Shown here in pieces: positions 24,600 to 35,720 of a stretch of DNA of 64,000 nt. The stretch's first letter is position 1; each line of letters starts with the position of its first letter. This stretch comes from Lepidurus packardi (lineage: Eukaryota > Arthropoda > Branchiopoda > Notostraca > Triopsidae): NCBI GenBank assembly GCA_023053545.1, contig JAKZAN010000007.1:6634001-6698000 (forward strand), given 5' to 3'. Below the pieces are notes generated by a model that had not been told where the DNA came from, made no database searches, and was given only the letters and a program-made list of their open reading frames with translations. The position numbers and the translations under genes were made by a program.

Positions 24600-25286
24600 G
24601 CTTTTCACTTGGTCAGCTTCACCTACGAAACTGAACGAACGGTTATCGCGTTCCGTCGTATTGACACACCAGGAAGCAAAGTTGGGCGTACTGTACTTCG
24701 TAAAAGGACTTCAGTGACTATTGATCGTAAAGTAAAAAAAAAAAAATCAGATAAAAAAGCCTGTGTTCCCAAAAAAGTATGTGTATATTGTTCGTAGTTA
24801 GTAACGCCTTATAAGGAATCACTCAATAAAGGATGTTGTAAACGATAATTCAAACTGCGCGCGGCCTGTAACCTAAGCTCACGAATGGCTCAAAACGAAC
24901 GAATAAAAGGCTGTTATTGTTTTGACGCCCATCCTTACACACGCCTTCTGGCCATCTTTGTCCCTGGCGTATTCCTCTGCTAAGGTGTATATTTCACCCT
25001 CCGCGTTTAATTTTGGCTCGTTCAAGCCGTGTATTCCCACTGCATAAAGCATAAAATATGAGGTGAATTAGACATCTGCCTTTGCTTAGTATTAAATCAG
25101 TTTAGGTTATCTCCCATTCTTTGTAAGCAGTCGTCAAGTGTAAATCTTGAAGTGCGCGAGGTCAAGTTCAATCAAAGCACACGACATCGTTGTTTGGTTG
25201 CATGCATTGCACAGATGGAGCCTGGCTGAAAAATACGAAATCTTATACAGCTTTGTTTTCTTTGCAGTTCTACCAAATCGTTGAAA

Positions 25287-28200
25287 ATGACCGACACTGC
25301 TCTAAAGTTTGGACCTGAATGGTAAAATACAGTCGTCATTTGCATCAGTAACGAAATGGTTTATTAAAGCCAATTTTTATTTTTCATTCAGGTTAAGGGC
25401 TTTGTCGTATGGAGACAGTTCCACCTCTCCGCCACCTAGTCCTGGACCAGGTGCTTGCCCAACCCAAGCCATTTCAGCTCCTCCACGTTATAAACTAGCC
25501 GAATTTCGTTACGGCAGAGAAGAGATGTTGGCCTTGTATGACAAATCTGTCAAAGCGCCGGATGACATGGTTTCTTTGACGGGGCTGTATGTTGAGAAAA
25601 CCCAGTTTCCTCTTGCCCTTATGCAGATCACTGAAGAAGAAATGGTAAAACGTTCTTGTTCCCAACTTATTTCAGCTTAACGCGGAATCTAAACTTTTTA
25701 TTTTTGTTATTTGAAATTCTTTCGTGCAGCGTATGTGGCAGCGGGGAGTAAACAGCGATGCAGTACTCAAGGTTATGGGGCGTGGAGGGCTTGGGGGCGG
25801 TCCTTCCTCGGGTGCTGCCCCTTTGGGAAGTGTTGGTGGCGGGAGAGGACGGGGGGGAAGTTTGGAACGGGGTAGGGGTAGAGGTGGAAGGGGCAGCATT
25901 GGTGGGAGTTATATGCGGGGTACTAGTTACGAAGATGAAGGAGAAGGAGGGCTTCGCCGAGAAGGTACTACCGGGGCAGCGTATGGTCGTGGAGGTACTC
26001 GACAGTTTGAGCGTTCACAGGTAATTTTTCCGCCTGTAAGTAGATCCCAGAAATTGACGCGCTTCTATCTGGATTCTGCTAGAGCGAACGTGGCTGGCCT
26101 GAGCGTGGGGGAGAACGGGAAGAGTGGAATGGAAACAACTCTGTCAGTCCTCGTAAGGAAGCTGTGTTGGGCAAAGGCTTTCAAGACAATTGGCGCAGCC
26201 GTGAACGGGCTGAGCGTGATCGTGAAAATAAGGAAGGTAAAGAGGAAGAAGACGGTTGGCGAACGGCTGGGAAAACGGAGAAGTGGGGTAAGTTGAATTG
26301 GCGCTTTTACCTAAACTCTCTATTTGGTTTCTTCTGTGTCATGCGAAATTACTTTTTCATTGTTATTAACAACGTGAAAGACCCGATCGTCTCTTTTTTT
26401 AAAAATCAACATTTTATTTTATTCTTGCGTATTTTATTAGGTCGTGGTAGCAGTGGCTGGCGTGGACATGAGAATGAATACGAAGCACGTCCAGGTTATA
26501 AAGAACGTGATTGGGATTATGGACGTGATCCTGAAGCTGGAGCGCGTCAAGGAGGCGTTCGGAACTGGGAAGAAGATCGAGAGAAAGGATATGGGTATGG
26601 GCGTGGTCGGCGTTTCGAACGCAAAGGCTGGGATGAAAACGAGCTGCCCGAGTGGTAAAACTTTCCTGATATTTAAACAAAAAGTAGTTGTCCTAAGCCA
26701 ATTTTTATTAGGGCTGCTGAAAACCCGGGCGAATCAGGTGGTACTTTTGATGCTTCAGGCGCATTTAGGGGTGAAACAGGCTCTGACGATGAAGAGGTGG
26801 GTTGTGTTTGTGTTGCAAGGCTCATTTGTTACATTTCTCATGGTTCGTAGAGCGGAAAGAAGGTCAGGAGTAAAAAAGAGGAAGAAAAACCAGGCGAGAC
26901 TCCTCTGACAGAGGCTATGGCATCCGACAACAATAACAAACCGAATGCCAAGCCTCGATCGCCTCCCGCGAAAGCTCTTGAAACAATATCGGAACAAGAG
27001 CAAACAAGACGGCCACTGCAGGAGGCTGGGAAAGTGAGCAAAAACGAGGATGATGGACTGGATCATGCTCGAGCCGTAGCCGATACGCTGATTGCTCAGC
27101 TCGTGGAAGATGAAGAGCCGCGCAATGACATTAAGCCGGTAAAAGTCACCGCTGAGGATCCAGCTGACAAATGGTTTTATCGAGATCCTCAAGGAGAGGT
27201 CCAAGGTACTCCATGGCTAGCTAATGCGGTACTCGTATAAAAAATATACTGGAACTGTTTAGGGCCGTTTGACAGTCAAGAAATGGCGGATTGGTTCAAC
27301 AGTGGTTACTTTACCATGAGTTTAATGGTAAGAAGAGAAGTGGATGAACGATTCACACAGCTGGGCGAATTGGCCAAGATCTGGGGACAGTTACCATTTT
27401 TGGTTGGCATGGGTCCCGCTCGACAACGCCCTCCACCTATAAAAGTAAAATCCTTTCGTTTCTTGAAATTAATCAAACTGAAAGATTTATCGTCTATGAT
27501 TCTGCTTAGGAGACGGCAGTTGCGGACCCCAGCAGTGGTTTGGCGGAAGCTGAGAAATTGCAACTCTTACAACAGCAATTGCTGCAGCAGCAACAGTTGT
27601 TCCAGCAGCAGGTCCTGTCGCAACAATTAATCATGAGGTACCTTATTTTTGAATCACTAATGATTATTATCCTTTTACAGGATAATATATCCTTAATTAT
27701 TATCCTTTTACAGTTTTATTATCCGTTTATGTTTCATCGTGAGAAGTCTGTTTATATCTTTCTTGTGACGTCATTAATCAGTTGTTATCTTTTCATTTTC
27801 CTATTGTTGTTTTTTTCCTCTTCCATTCTTAATAGGCAGCAAATTATGACAAAATTAGCGCATTTGGAAGGCTGGAAAACTCTGAATGCAGCGCAGCAGG
27901 AACAAATCGTCGCTCAACAGATGCTAAACGTCCCTTTAGTGCCGCCCGGTGCATCTGATCCTGTGCTGCAACTTCGTGCACAGATGGATGCGCATGGGAA
28001 GGCTCAAGCAGATATGCAGATGCGAAAAGATCCCTTGCAATCGTTACTAACTCAGCTACAGCAGGTAATATATACGTTATCCGTAAAATTTACACGCAGT
28101 CTTGGACCGAGTTCCTATTTTATGTTTAAAAGAAAAAAAAATGCCTTGTACTAAGTTTACACTTCGGTCATTAGTATTTTGCGAATTCCCTATAGCCTGG

Positions 28201-30728
28201 ACGTAAATCAGAAGCCAGCGATTCTCATGCTGATCCCATCGCACATTTCGTACAGCAGTTAGGGAACAAGGGCGTGGCCATTCCCAAACCTGCTCCTGTC
28301 AAACACCAAGACCCTATTCGTGCATTGCTGCAGCAGTTGCAAAACAATGCTGCACCGCCAATGGTAACGTACACTTAGTTTCTTGTCAGTATCACGGAGT
28401 CGAGAAAAAAATTATTCATTTTTATTTGTTTATTTTTACAGCCTATGTGGCCGGGCTTGGAACCCAATGCTGCGCCAGGATTTGGCTTGTCGTGGTCACC
28501 TCATCATCCGGTAGTGCCTTTAGGTGTGGGGTTGCCCCATAACGTAGCCTTTGCGCGCCCCAGTGCACCTTTGCAGCAACACCACCATCAACAGCAACCA
28601 CCCGAGCCAATACCGTCAGTTTGGGATCTGAATCCACAAGCCGAAGAGCAGCAGCGACGGTTGAAAGAGCATGAAGAGTTGGTGAGAAGAGAAGAGGAAG
28701 AAAAAAGGAGACGAGAACAAGGGGAGGAGGAACTGAGAAGACGCGAAGCGGAGGCTCAGGCTCAAGCGCATCAAGATCAAGTGCGTCTTCTGGAAGAACA
28801 GCGTCTGCGCAAAGAATTTGAGCGGTTAAAGCGTGAAGAGGAACAGAAAAAGCGTGAGGAGACTGAGCGCAAGAAGCGTGAAGAGGAAGAACGCAAGAAA
28901 AAGCAATTAGAGGAGAAGAGAAAGAAGGATGAAGAAAAGAAACGTTTGTTGGAAGAAGAGAAGAAGCGCCAAGAGGAGATACGTCAACAATTGCTCGAAG
29001 AAGAACGTATTAGGTATTCAATTTCCTTACAACCCAGCGCTTGTTTTGCCTCGTTTTCTTGAAACACAAGATCTTAATTGTCTTGTATTTTCAGGCAAGA
29101 AGAAGAACGCGCTTTGGAGCAGCAGCGAAGACAACAAGAAGCAATACGCAAACTACAGGAAGAACAAGCAGCTCGTAGCCGTGCGTCAGCTTTAGTTCAA
29201 GCTCAGGCCAATGCAGCTGCTGCGGCGAGTGCTTCCGCACCCACCCCAGCCCCTTGGACGAGTGCGCCAGCTCCTGCTACACCTGTTCTCGAGCAGCCTA
29301 ACATGGGCTTAGCTGAAATCCAGAAGCTCCAAGAAGAAAAGGAAGTGAAAGAGAGAGAAAAGGAGGTATTTTCATTGTTTTCCACTTAATGCCTTGGATT
29401 GGAGCGTATTTTCTTTGTAGAGGAAACTAGTTCAGTTGGCTAAACAGCATGCAGCCATGGAAGCAGCCAAAGCCAAAGCAAGTCAACCGGCTCGTTGGGC
29501 CATGCATCAACCAGTAACAAGCCATACCAAATCTCTGGCTGAAATCCAGGCCGAAGAAGCGGCGGAATTGAACCGGGTAAGGATGGTCTCATTTTTGGTT
29601 GATTCCACTTTTGGTACTTAGTCTTTTGGGTTTACTTTAGCAAAAAGAAAAGGAACGGCTGGAGCGAGAAGTACATCAGCAATCTTTGAACTTGGCTGCC
29701 GCGGGCGCTTGGGGTGCGACTTCTCATTTGGCCTGGAAAGGCAGCGTACCTTCGGCCAACTCTGCCGCGTATCCTATGTGGACAAACAATACGAATAGCA
29801 ACTCGAATGCTGGAGGTATTATAAACAGGATGATGGCAATTGGCAAGTTGTGAAACTATTGTTTAAATAGGCTTCTGGGACGAACCGTTGCCGGTACCCA
29901 AGCCTCCGAAGACTTCTTTGGCCACAGTGGCTAAAGGTAAAGCTGTACCTTCCTCAGCTCCTATGGCCCCTGTGGGTGCCGCTAACACAGCTCAGTCTAC
30001 TGCCATAAACCCTAATGCGCAAACGGCCAAGAAGTCTCGCTCTAAGAAAGAAGAAGACTCGGTTAAGAAGATTTTTGAAAAGAAAATGAGCAACTCAGAT
30101 TCGTTCACCCAATGGTGCATAGATTATTTAACGCAGCTCAACACTTCCGTGGATGGTAATATTTTAGAATTTCCTTTGTTTGAATTTGCAAGAAATTTTG
30201 TCGGGTTAATATTTTTTCGTTTCGTTTTGATTTTTTTTTTTTTTTAATTTGGTTGGATCACAGTACAGTTTTGAAAGCTATTTTTGTTTGTAGGTCCTAC
30301 CTTTGTAGGGTTTTTAAAAGATGTGGAATCGCCTTATGACGTGACAGATTATGTCAAGTCGTATTTGGGAGAATCGCGAGAAGCGAAAGATTTTGCTAAG
30401 CAGTTTTTAGAGCGTCGCTCCAAATGGAGACAGGCTAAAGCCCAAGCTCAACGTCGACCTGAAGATGATATGTGTTTGCCTGCCAAAGCTGTCAATCCAA
30501 CTCAGTCCCAAGTGACAGTATCTTCGGAGTTTACCGAAGTTAAGGTGAAGATTTCCTAAAAAAATAATTTGCTCAGCATTTTATTTATTTAACGTTTTCC
30601 AGGGCAAAGTTAAAAAAGGCAAGAAAGGCAAGATGCAAAAAGTGGATCCTGGATTGTTGGGTTTCTCAATAACTTCGGCACCAGATCGTATTAACGTGGG
30701 TGAAAGAGATTTTGTGGATGGGATGTAA
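25287..30728 (+). CDS. Gyf: GIGYF (GRB10-interacting GYF protein), translational repressor cofactor
   Basis: Eighteen exons, about 1,326 aa: 25287-25321, 25392-25644, 25730-26020, 26083-26287, 26441-26654, 26712-26796, 26851-27205, 27263-27444, 27510-27637, 27836-28064, 28196-28363, 28442-29013, 29095-29365, 29421-29576, 29641-29815, 29871-30155, 30294-30544, 30603-30728. The N-terminus MTDTALKFGPEWLRALS and YGREEML (residues about 52-58, the 4EHP-binding motif) are family signatures. A Gly/Arg-rich region follows, then the GYF domain from about residue 467 (WFYRDPQGEVQGPF, MADWFNSGYF), Gln-rich stretches, a long charged Glu/Arg/Lys coiled coil (exon 12) and a conserved C-terminal block (FTQWCIDYL, FVGFLKDVESPYDVTDYVK). 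Known family role: it binds 4EHP and proline-rich partners in the cytoplasm to repress mRNAs. Every junction keeps phase. Confidence 0.96.
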
Positions 30729-30886
30729 TGGGGGATTTTACGTAACCTTTCATTCCATGCTATGAGAAATGTGTTGTTAGCCGGTCGGTAAGTTGTATCC
30801 TAACACCACGTGTCTCACATGCGAAAGTGAAAAAAGTGTTATGGGTACAGTGCGACTTAAGAACGGGAGTTGATGTGGTGAGAAAC

Positions 30887-30892
30887 AATAAA
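30887..30892 (+). terminator. Poly(A) signal of the GIGYF gene
   Basis: AATAAA lies 159 bases after the GIGYF stop, in the gap between two convergent genes. The p23 signal on the other strand is only about 60 bases further on. Confidence 0.6.
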
Positions 30893-30948
30893 GACATATG
30901 GCAGGTTTTTCGCAAATAAGCTTGTCTTGGGTTGCATGGAAACAACTT

Positions 30949-30954
30949 TTTATT
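30949..30954 (-). terminator. Poly(A) signal of the p23 gene
   Basis: TTTATT on the plus strand, AATAAA on the minus strand, about 100 bases after the p23 stop codon. The 3' UTRs of the two convergent genes probably end close together here or overlap slightly. Confidence 0.5.
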
Positions 30955-31051
30955 GGTTCAAGGTCTTACACGTGACAAATTAACACCACTTGCATGTTGA
31001 AATGGGCTTTGGGATGCAATGTTTTGAAAAATGAAAGTTTAGTTAGCATTT

Positions 31052-31906
31052 TTATTCTAGATCTGGCATCTCTCCATCGTCAGAGTCTTCATCTTCCAGG
31101 TCATTTAGATCAGGCTTATCCATGCCCATCCCTGGGCCGCCCATACCACCCATGCCGCCCATACCACCCATGCCACCTAAGCCGCCCATTTGTCTCATCA
31201 TCTAAACAAGAAACAGGCACGTTAATGAATTGTGCTTGTAATTTAGGATAACCTTACCTCTTCTAGGTCTTGACTGTTACCTCCCTCACCACCCTCAGCT
31301 TCACCTTCACTATCTTCTTCATCCCGCCAACGGTTAAAGTCAATCTTTAACCAGTGGACTTTCTTTTTGTCTTTCAAAAGTTGTGGCCAGAAAGGACCTT
31401 CTGCTTTTTTCTTGAGGAAAAACTCAATGCTTCTTTCCCTCACGAAATATTTGGAGTTCTAAAAACAGTTTTATTATTAAAGTGATTCGTTTAATGTAAG
31501 GTATTGTTCTACTTCAGGGTCTATTTCATCAAACAACTCTAGTTTGGCTTCGTAGGTCTTCTTTTCAGCACCACCAGTGCCACGAAATTGTACTTGTGTA
31601 GGCTCAACTTTGATCTCTGGGTCTTTGCAGTCTTCAACGTTGATAGTGAGAGTGACCATGTTCTTTCTTTGTGCCCACATAACGGGTGCGTGTAAAGTCC
31701 TAGATACATTTTAGACGTGAGAAACTACACCTTTTATACAACAAAAAAAACATGCTTCAAAGGCGGTTGGGAGCAAGTTGGGACACGCGGTGATTAAGAC
31801 ACTTTTTAGCAAGCAGACGCTAAGGCAAATAAAATTAACAAGAAAGCTTCAGATGGGCATTAAACGGTGCATATAGTAAAAGGCAAACTTACTGTTCTGA
31901 AGTCAT
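31052..31906 (-). CDS. Hsp90 co-chaperone p23 (Sba1/PTGES3 family)
   Basis: Four exons: 31906-31893, 31699-31513, 31458-31258, 31201-31052; 183 aa. The CS-domain beta-sandwich begins TLHAPVMWAQRKNMVTLTIN. The conserved segment FWPQLLKDKKKVHWLKIDFN and RWRDEEDSEGE matches the p23 family WPRLTKE...NWLxVDFNxWxDWEDDSDE block that contacts the Hsp90 N-domains. A short MGG repeat (MGGLGGMGGMGGMGG) and an acidic tail ending GEMPDLE complete it; the terminal MPDLE is shared with human p23. Role: it stabilises the ATP-bound Hsp90 client complex in the cytosol. The first coding exon encodes only four full codons plus two bases. Confidence 0.93.
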
Positions 31907-32209
31907 TTTGTATTAAAGCACAAGAAGTTTTCCGCGTCGAAAATGCGGCTCGCGTCCTTTAAGTCCTTCTCAGAATCTAGAAATCTCTCCCAATCGACCG
32001 GACGAAGCTTCATCGATTTGTTGTAGAATCGATACACAGCCGTCGCACGGCTTTGAACGAGGAAGCCGCGAAAAGTCGGTTAAAGCTGGAAATGCGTAAG
32101 TGACCTCGGTTGCTTGCGTGTCATCCTGACCCAAGCTACAAAACTTCATTTTCGTTCCAACTCTTGTGATGCTTTGTGACTTGTAATTTTTCTGTTCCCG
32201 TTTTAGCAT

Positions 32210-33167
32210 GGTTTTTAAGAAGTTTTAACTTGGGTTATTTCCAAGTCTTAGTACGAAGCATGAAGTTTTTCCCACAGTTTTAAAGTACAATTTAGTGTTT
32301 AGTCTCTGCAAATAAACTGCCTTGGTCTGCCTTTTTTGTGCTAGCAGTTATTGGAGTTCTTACAAATCGCAGTCAGCCTTCACCCCGGAAAATCGTAAGC
32401 CTCAGGTATTTTTTTAGGCTATAATTTAATGGTAAGATACACACGTAGTGAAGTCCGTTTGCAGCTGAATTCGGAAGTGAGTTATTCACGCTAGAGTGGT
32501 GGAGGTATAACTCTAGAGAACGGTTATGTGTTGAGATGTTGAAAAAATAACTTGATGCAATTGAAATTGACCAAGTCTGCCCACTTTTTCTCAGCAGTCG
32601 TGGTCACCCTCTGTTGCATGTGACTGAGGTTTGACTCTTCACACGCGTTCCGCGATTTTCAGACGAAAAATAATGGGACAAAAAGGGATATAACGTCCGA
32701 ATTGTTGGTCTGTTCTCGCAGTTCCCAGAGGTCAAGCATTATTATCCAGCCGCCTCAAGTGGAACATCGCAATGGTCTTCTTCTTGTCATAATTGCTTTT
32801 TTCGAAAATGGCTCTTCTTGTCATAAAAAAGGCTACAAGATTCGAGGTCCGAACTTGACTACAGCTCTTTTTATTGCGTGTGTTGCTCACGGCGCCCGTC
32901 AGTGTACCTGAACCAAAGTTTTACCTTTAAAGAGACGTCTACACACCCTGGACACCTGTTACCATAAAATGCATACCTGCGAAGTTCATTTACCGTGCTG
33001 CAGCCTTCACTATAACACTACCACATCCACATTTGCCTGCCATCCATCGAAGTGACCGTCCGTTTATATCAAACTCTTTCAAGTTACCTCAATGGATTAA
33101 TTCTGAATTAAGCTATTTTACTGTGATATCTGAATGTCTCTTGATAGAAATCGCAATTTAATCGATC
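32210..33167. other. Intergenic interval between divergent p23 and the acidic-protein gene
   Basis: No exon with matching splice phases was found. It presumably holds the promoters of the flanking genes. A minus-strand ORF to its left (31970-32209, 79 codons) has no recognisable homology and is not called. Confidence 0.4.
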
Positions 33168-34667
33168 ATGCCACCCCGTAAACAAGTTGTGTCCCCCAAG
33201 CGCATTCGTAGAAAAGCCAATTATGACGGCGTATCGGCTTCTCGCTGGAAGACCAATTCCAATTCTGACTTACTAAACACGTTTTCCCAGTTTATGGCTC
33301 CTAGTGCAACCGTGTTTCCCAGTTCGGAAAGCTTAAATCCGTCGTATTCAACCGGAGAGTTTGTAAATGTTAATTTTGACGGAGGTAAGTTCACAAAATA
33401 TATTAATACGGGATTCTAAAAAAAGTTGTTGGAATTTTTGGTGTTTGTTTCATGAATTCGTTGTTATATAGACGATGAAGACATGTCTAGCACTCAGGAC
33501 TTGTCGCACTCGGCTGAGGAAGCGCTTGAAAACCACGCTAAGAACAATGGACCTTCAGAAGAGTGTGATGAACTGCTGCTGCGTAGGGAAGGCCAAGATG
33601 ATTTATGGCAAGCTTTACCTGCGGTTGTAGAATCCGATTGTGACGAGGACGAAGCACTTGAAGAATTACCCTGTTCTACAGAATCGTGTGTCGTTGAAGT
33701 GCCTCAGGCTGAATCTTATAAACATCTTGATGCCTATACGGATTTTAATAACGCGTCAGATGTGGGCATCTCAAGTTATACAGAAGACGATATTCTCGGT
33801 GCTTTAGAATCCGAAGAAGACCCAACTTGTGAGTACAAAAACGACGTTGTTTCGGCAAAGAATCTGAAATGGGACCCCGATGCTATATTTCTGGAAGTAG
33901 ATCGCCTTGTGGAAAATTTTGACAATACTATTATTGCACCCAATCTTGGTTCAAAAATATTTCCCTTATTATCCCCAAGAGAATCGAATTGCTCAGACAG
34001 TGGTCTGTCATCCTCTCCTGAAGTGCCCAACCCGGAGGAGCTCGATGTGTCGACCATCAAATGTATACCAAAAGAACACACAGTTATCGAAAATATTTAT
34101 AACTGTATTGATGAAAACAGCCTTTCTTCGCACGACTTAATTAAAACCATCGCTGACACTGTACCTGAAGATTTGCAAGGCTTGGGTCCCGTCGTTTTAG
34201 TGGACACTCTTGAAATCGTAGACGAAGGTCCTCCTCAGCATCGCATCCGGTTCGATTTAGGTGCCACGCCGTCTTTGACCAACTCATACGAGTCTAAAAC
34301 CAATTCCCAGCATCCGCTGGTACTCAACGCTTTCGCTCTGCTAGAAACCGCACGGCACAAGTGGTCGCAGTCTATGGAATCGGTACGTGATTCTGTACAA
34401 GTTATCCAACAAGAATCTGCTTATTTGACTCGGCCTATTTGGCAGAGTGTAAGGCAAATTTCTTCAAATTTTTCACATACTTTACACCGCGCTTACCGCC
34501 AGATACAATTGCGCTATATTACCACAGCCCGTGATACTTCCTGGCTGCCCCGATTACACGTGGCGGGTATCATACACGTAAGTAGAGCTTTTTATTATTC
34601 TTCGCCTCTGTTGTGTATTTCTTTCTTCCTTCTTGTTGACCGTGCCGTGGCCTAGACTAGCTCATGA
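33168..34667 (+). CDS. Unrecognised acidic protein with a basic N-terminal NLS-like stretch
   Basis: Exons 33168-33384 and 33472-34577, joined in phase 1, then a tentative short last exon 34656-34667; about 444 aa. I do not recognise the family. The N-terminus MPPRKQVVSPKRIRRKA is a likely nuclear-localisation signal. Residues about 75-250 are strongly acidic and Ser-rich (CDEDEALEELPC, SEEDPTCEYKND). The C-terminal 100 residues look structured and amphipathic (LNAFALLETARHKWSQSME, QESAYLTRPIWQSVRQISSN). A strong GTAAGT donor at 34578 ends the main exon. If that 78-nt intron is retained, the frame instead runs to a stop at 34653-34655 through a hydrophobic stretch (CISFFLLVD). Nuclear regulator or tail-anchored protein are both possible. 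Confidence 0.65.
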
Positions 34668-35720
34668 ATGTAAGAAAGCCTTTGGCTGTAAGGGCGACGA
34701 GAGCGTAGCCATTTAGCTGAGACCCGGTTTTCTTTCTTTCCTAACTAGCAGGCAAGCACACAACTGCTAGAATAATGTTCAGTCGTTCAGTCATTGCCAG
34801 AGTGGAGAACCGTTACCAAGTCTTTTCGAAGTGCTTAGCTGAATGTTCTTGCAATATGCCTGTTAAAATGCCTAGTATAACCACTTAGGAACTTAAACCC
34901 TGTTGACCTATATTGGATTGCGTAATATATAGTGGTGGTGTTATTTTGACAAAGGAATACCTATCTCTCGCACGGAAGTGGAGTCGCACTGAGACAAGGT
35001 CCGGCCCTTTTTAGTTTAAAAAATGTATCCGCCCTACAAGTCAGTCTGGTTATCGTATCTTTGAAGTTCCGTCAGTTCCTAAATTAAACGGATTTGATGG
35101 ACGCTATATAGTGTGATTAAACTTAAAGTAACAGAGTGTATGAAAGAGTATGCGGTTCCGATCAGCCCAAAGTGGACATCATTGTTGAACGGTTTTGTGT
35201 TCCGCAGCTGAAGGCAGTACCTCGTGGCCTCGTTTTTCGCTGTGTGCTAGGATACCTTAGTAGAGTTTTATCCTTATTTGGATATCCTTGATTAAGTTCC
35301 CGGACCAAAAAGGCTTGAAAATGTTGCCCAGCGATAGTGTTAGTGAATTGAATTTGTCTCGAGTAGGCGTAGCCCTTCGACGTACTTCGAGTAAAAAGGT
35401 GATAACAATAGAAGCAGTCAAGGGAAATTACTTTGGCTTGTCAGTTGGCACTAAATGTCTTTGTTCGCCAAACTGCGAAATGTAAAAATCGTGTCCTGAT
35501 TAACGCTTTTTTTTTTACTTTTCTTTATTATCTAACCCTGTTGCAATCGACTGATTTGGCAACAAAATCACGTTGTTACTATCTTTCTGGTGTATTTTGC
35601 AGTCGTGAGTCGTTGACTTTTATCCCTCGAGCAATTTTTTTTGCACGATTTATCATATTTTGCGAAAGTCGTTACAGAACTTACATTGGATGTTTTTTTT
35701 TCATTTTTTCTGCTTTACAG
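34668..35720. other. Interval expected to hold the 5' end of the Nostrin-like gene
   Basis: The first recognisable Nostrin exon starts at 35721 in phase 0 without a Met, so a short upstream coding exon must exist. One candidate is ATG 35321 (MLPSDSVSELNLSRVGVALR) ending before GTGATA at 35400, also phase 0, but it lacks the usual Nost N-terminal sequence. No other content was recognised. Confidence 0.35.

Noticed and set aside
31970..32209. 79-codon minus-strand ORF upstream of p23
   Set aside because: No recognisable homology and no splice link to p23. It may be 5' leader sequence or chance.
35288..35485. ORF considered as the first Nostrin exon
   Set aside because: Its phase-0 end at 35399 is compatible, but the sequence does not resemble the usual Nostrin N-terminus and the donor is weak. 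It is kept only as a candidate.
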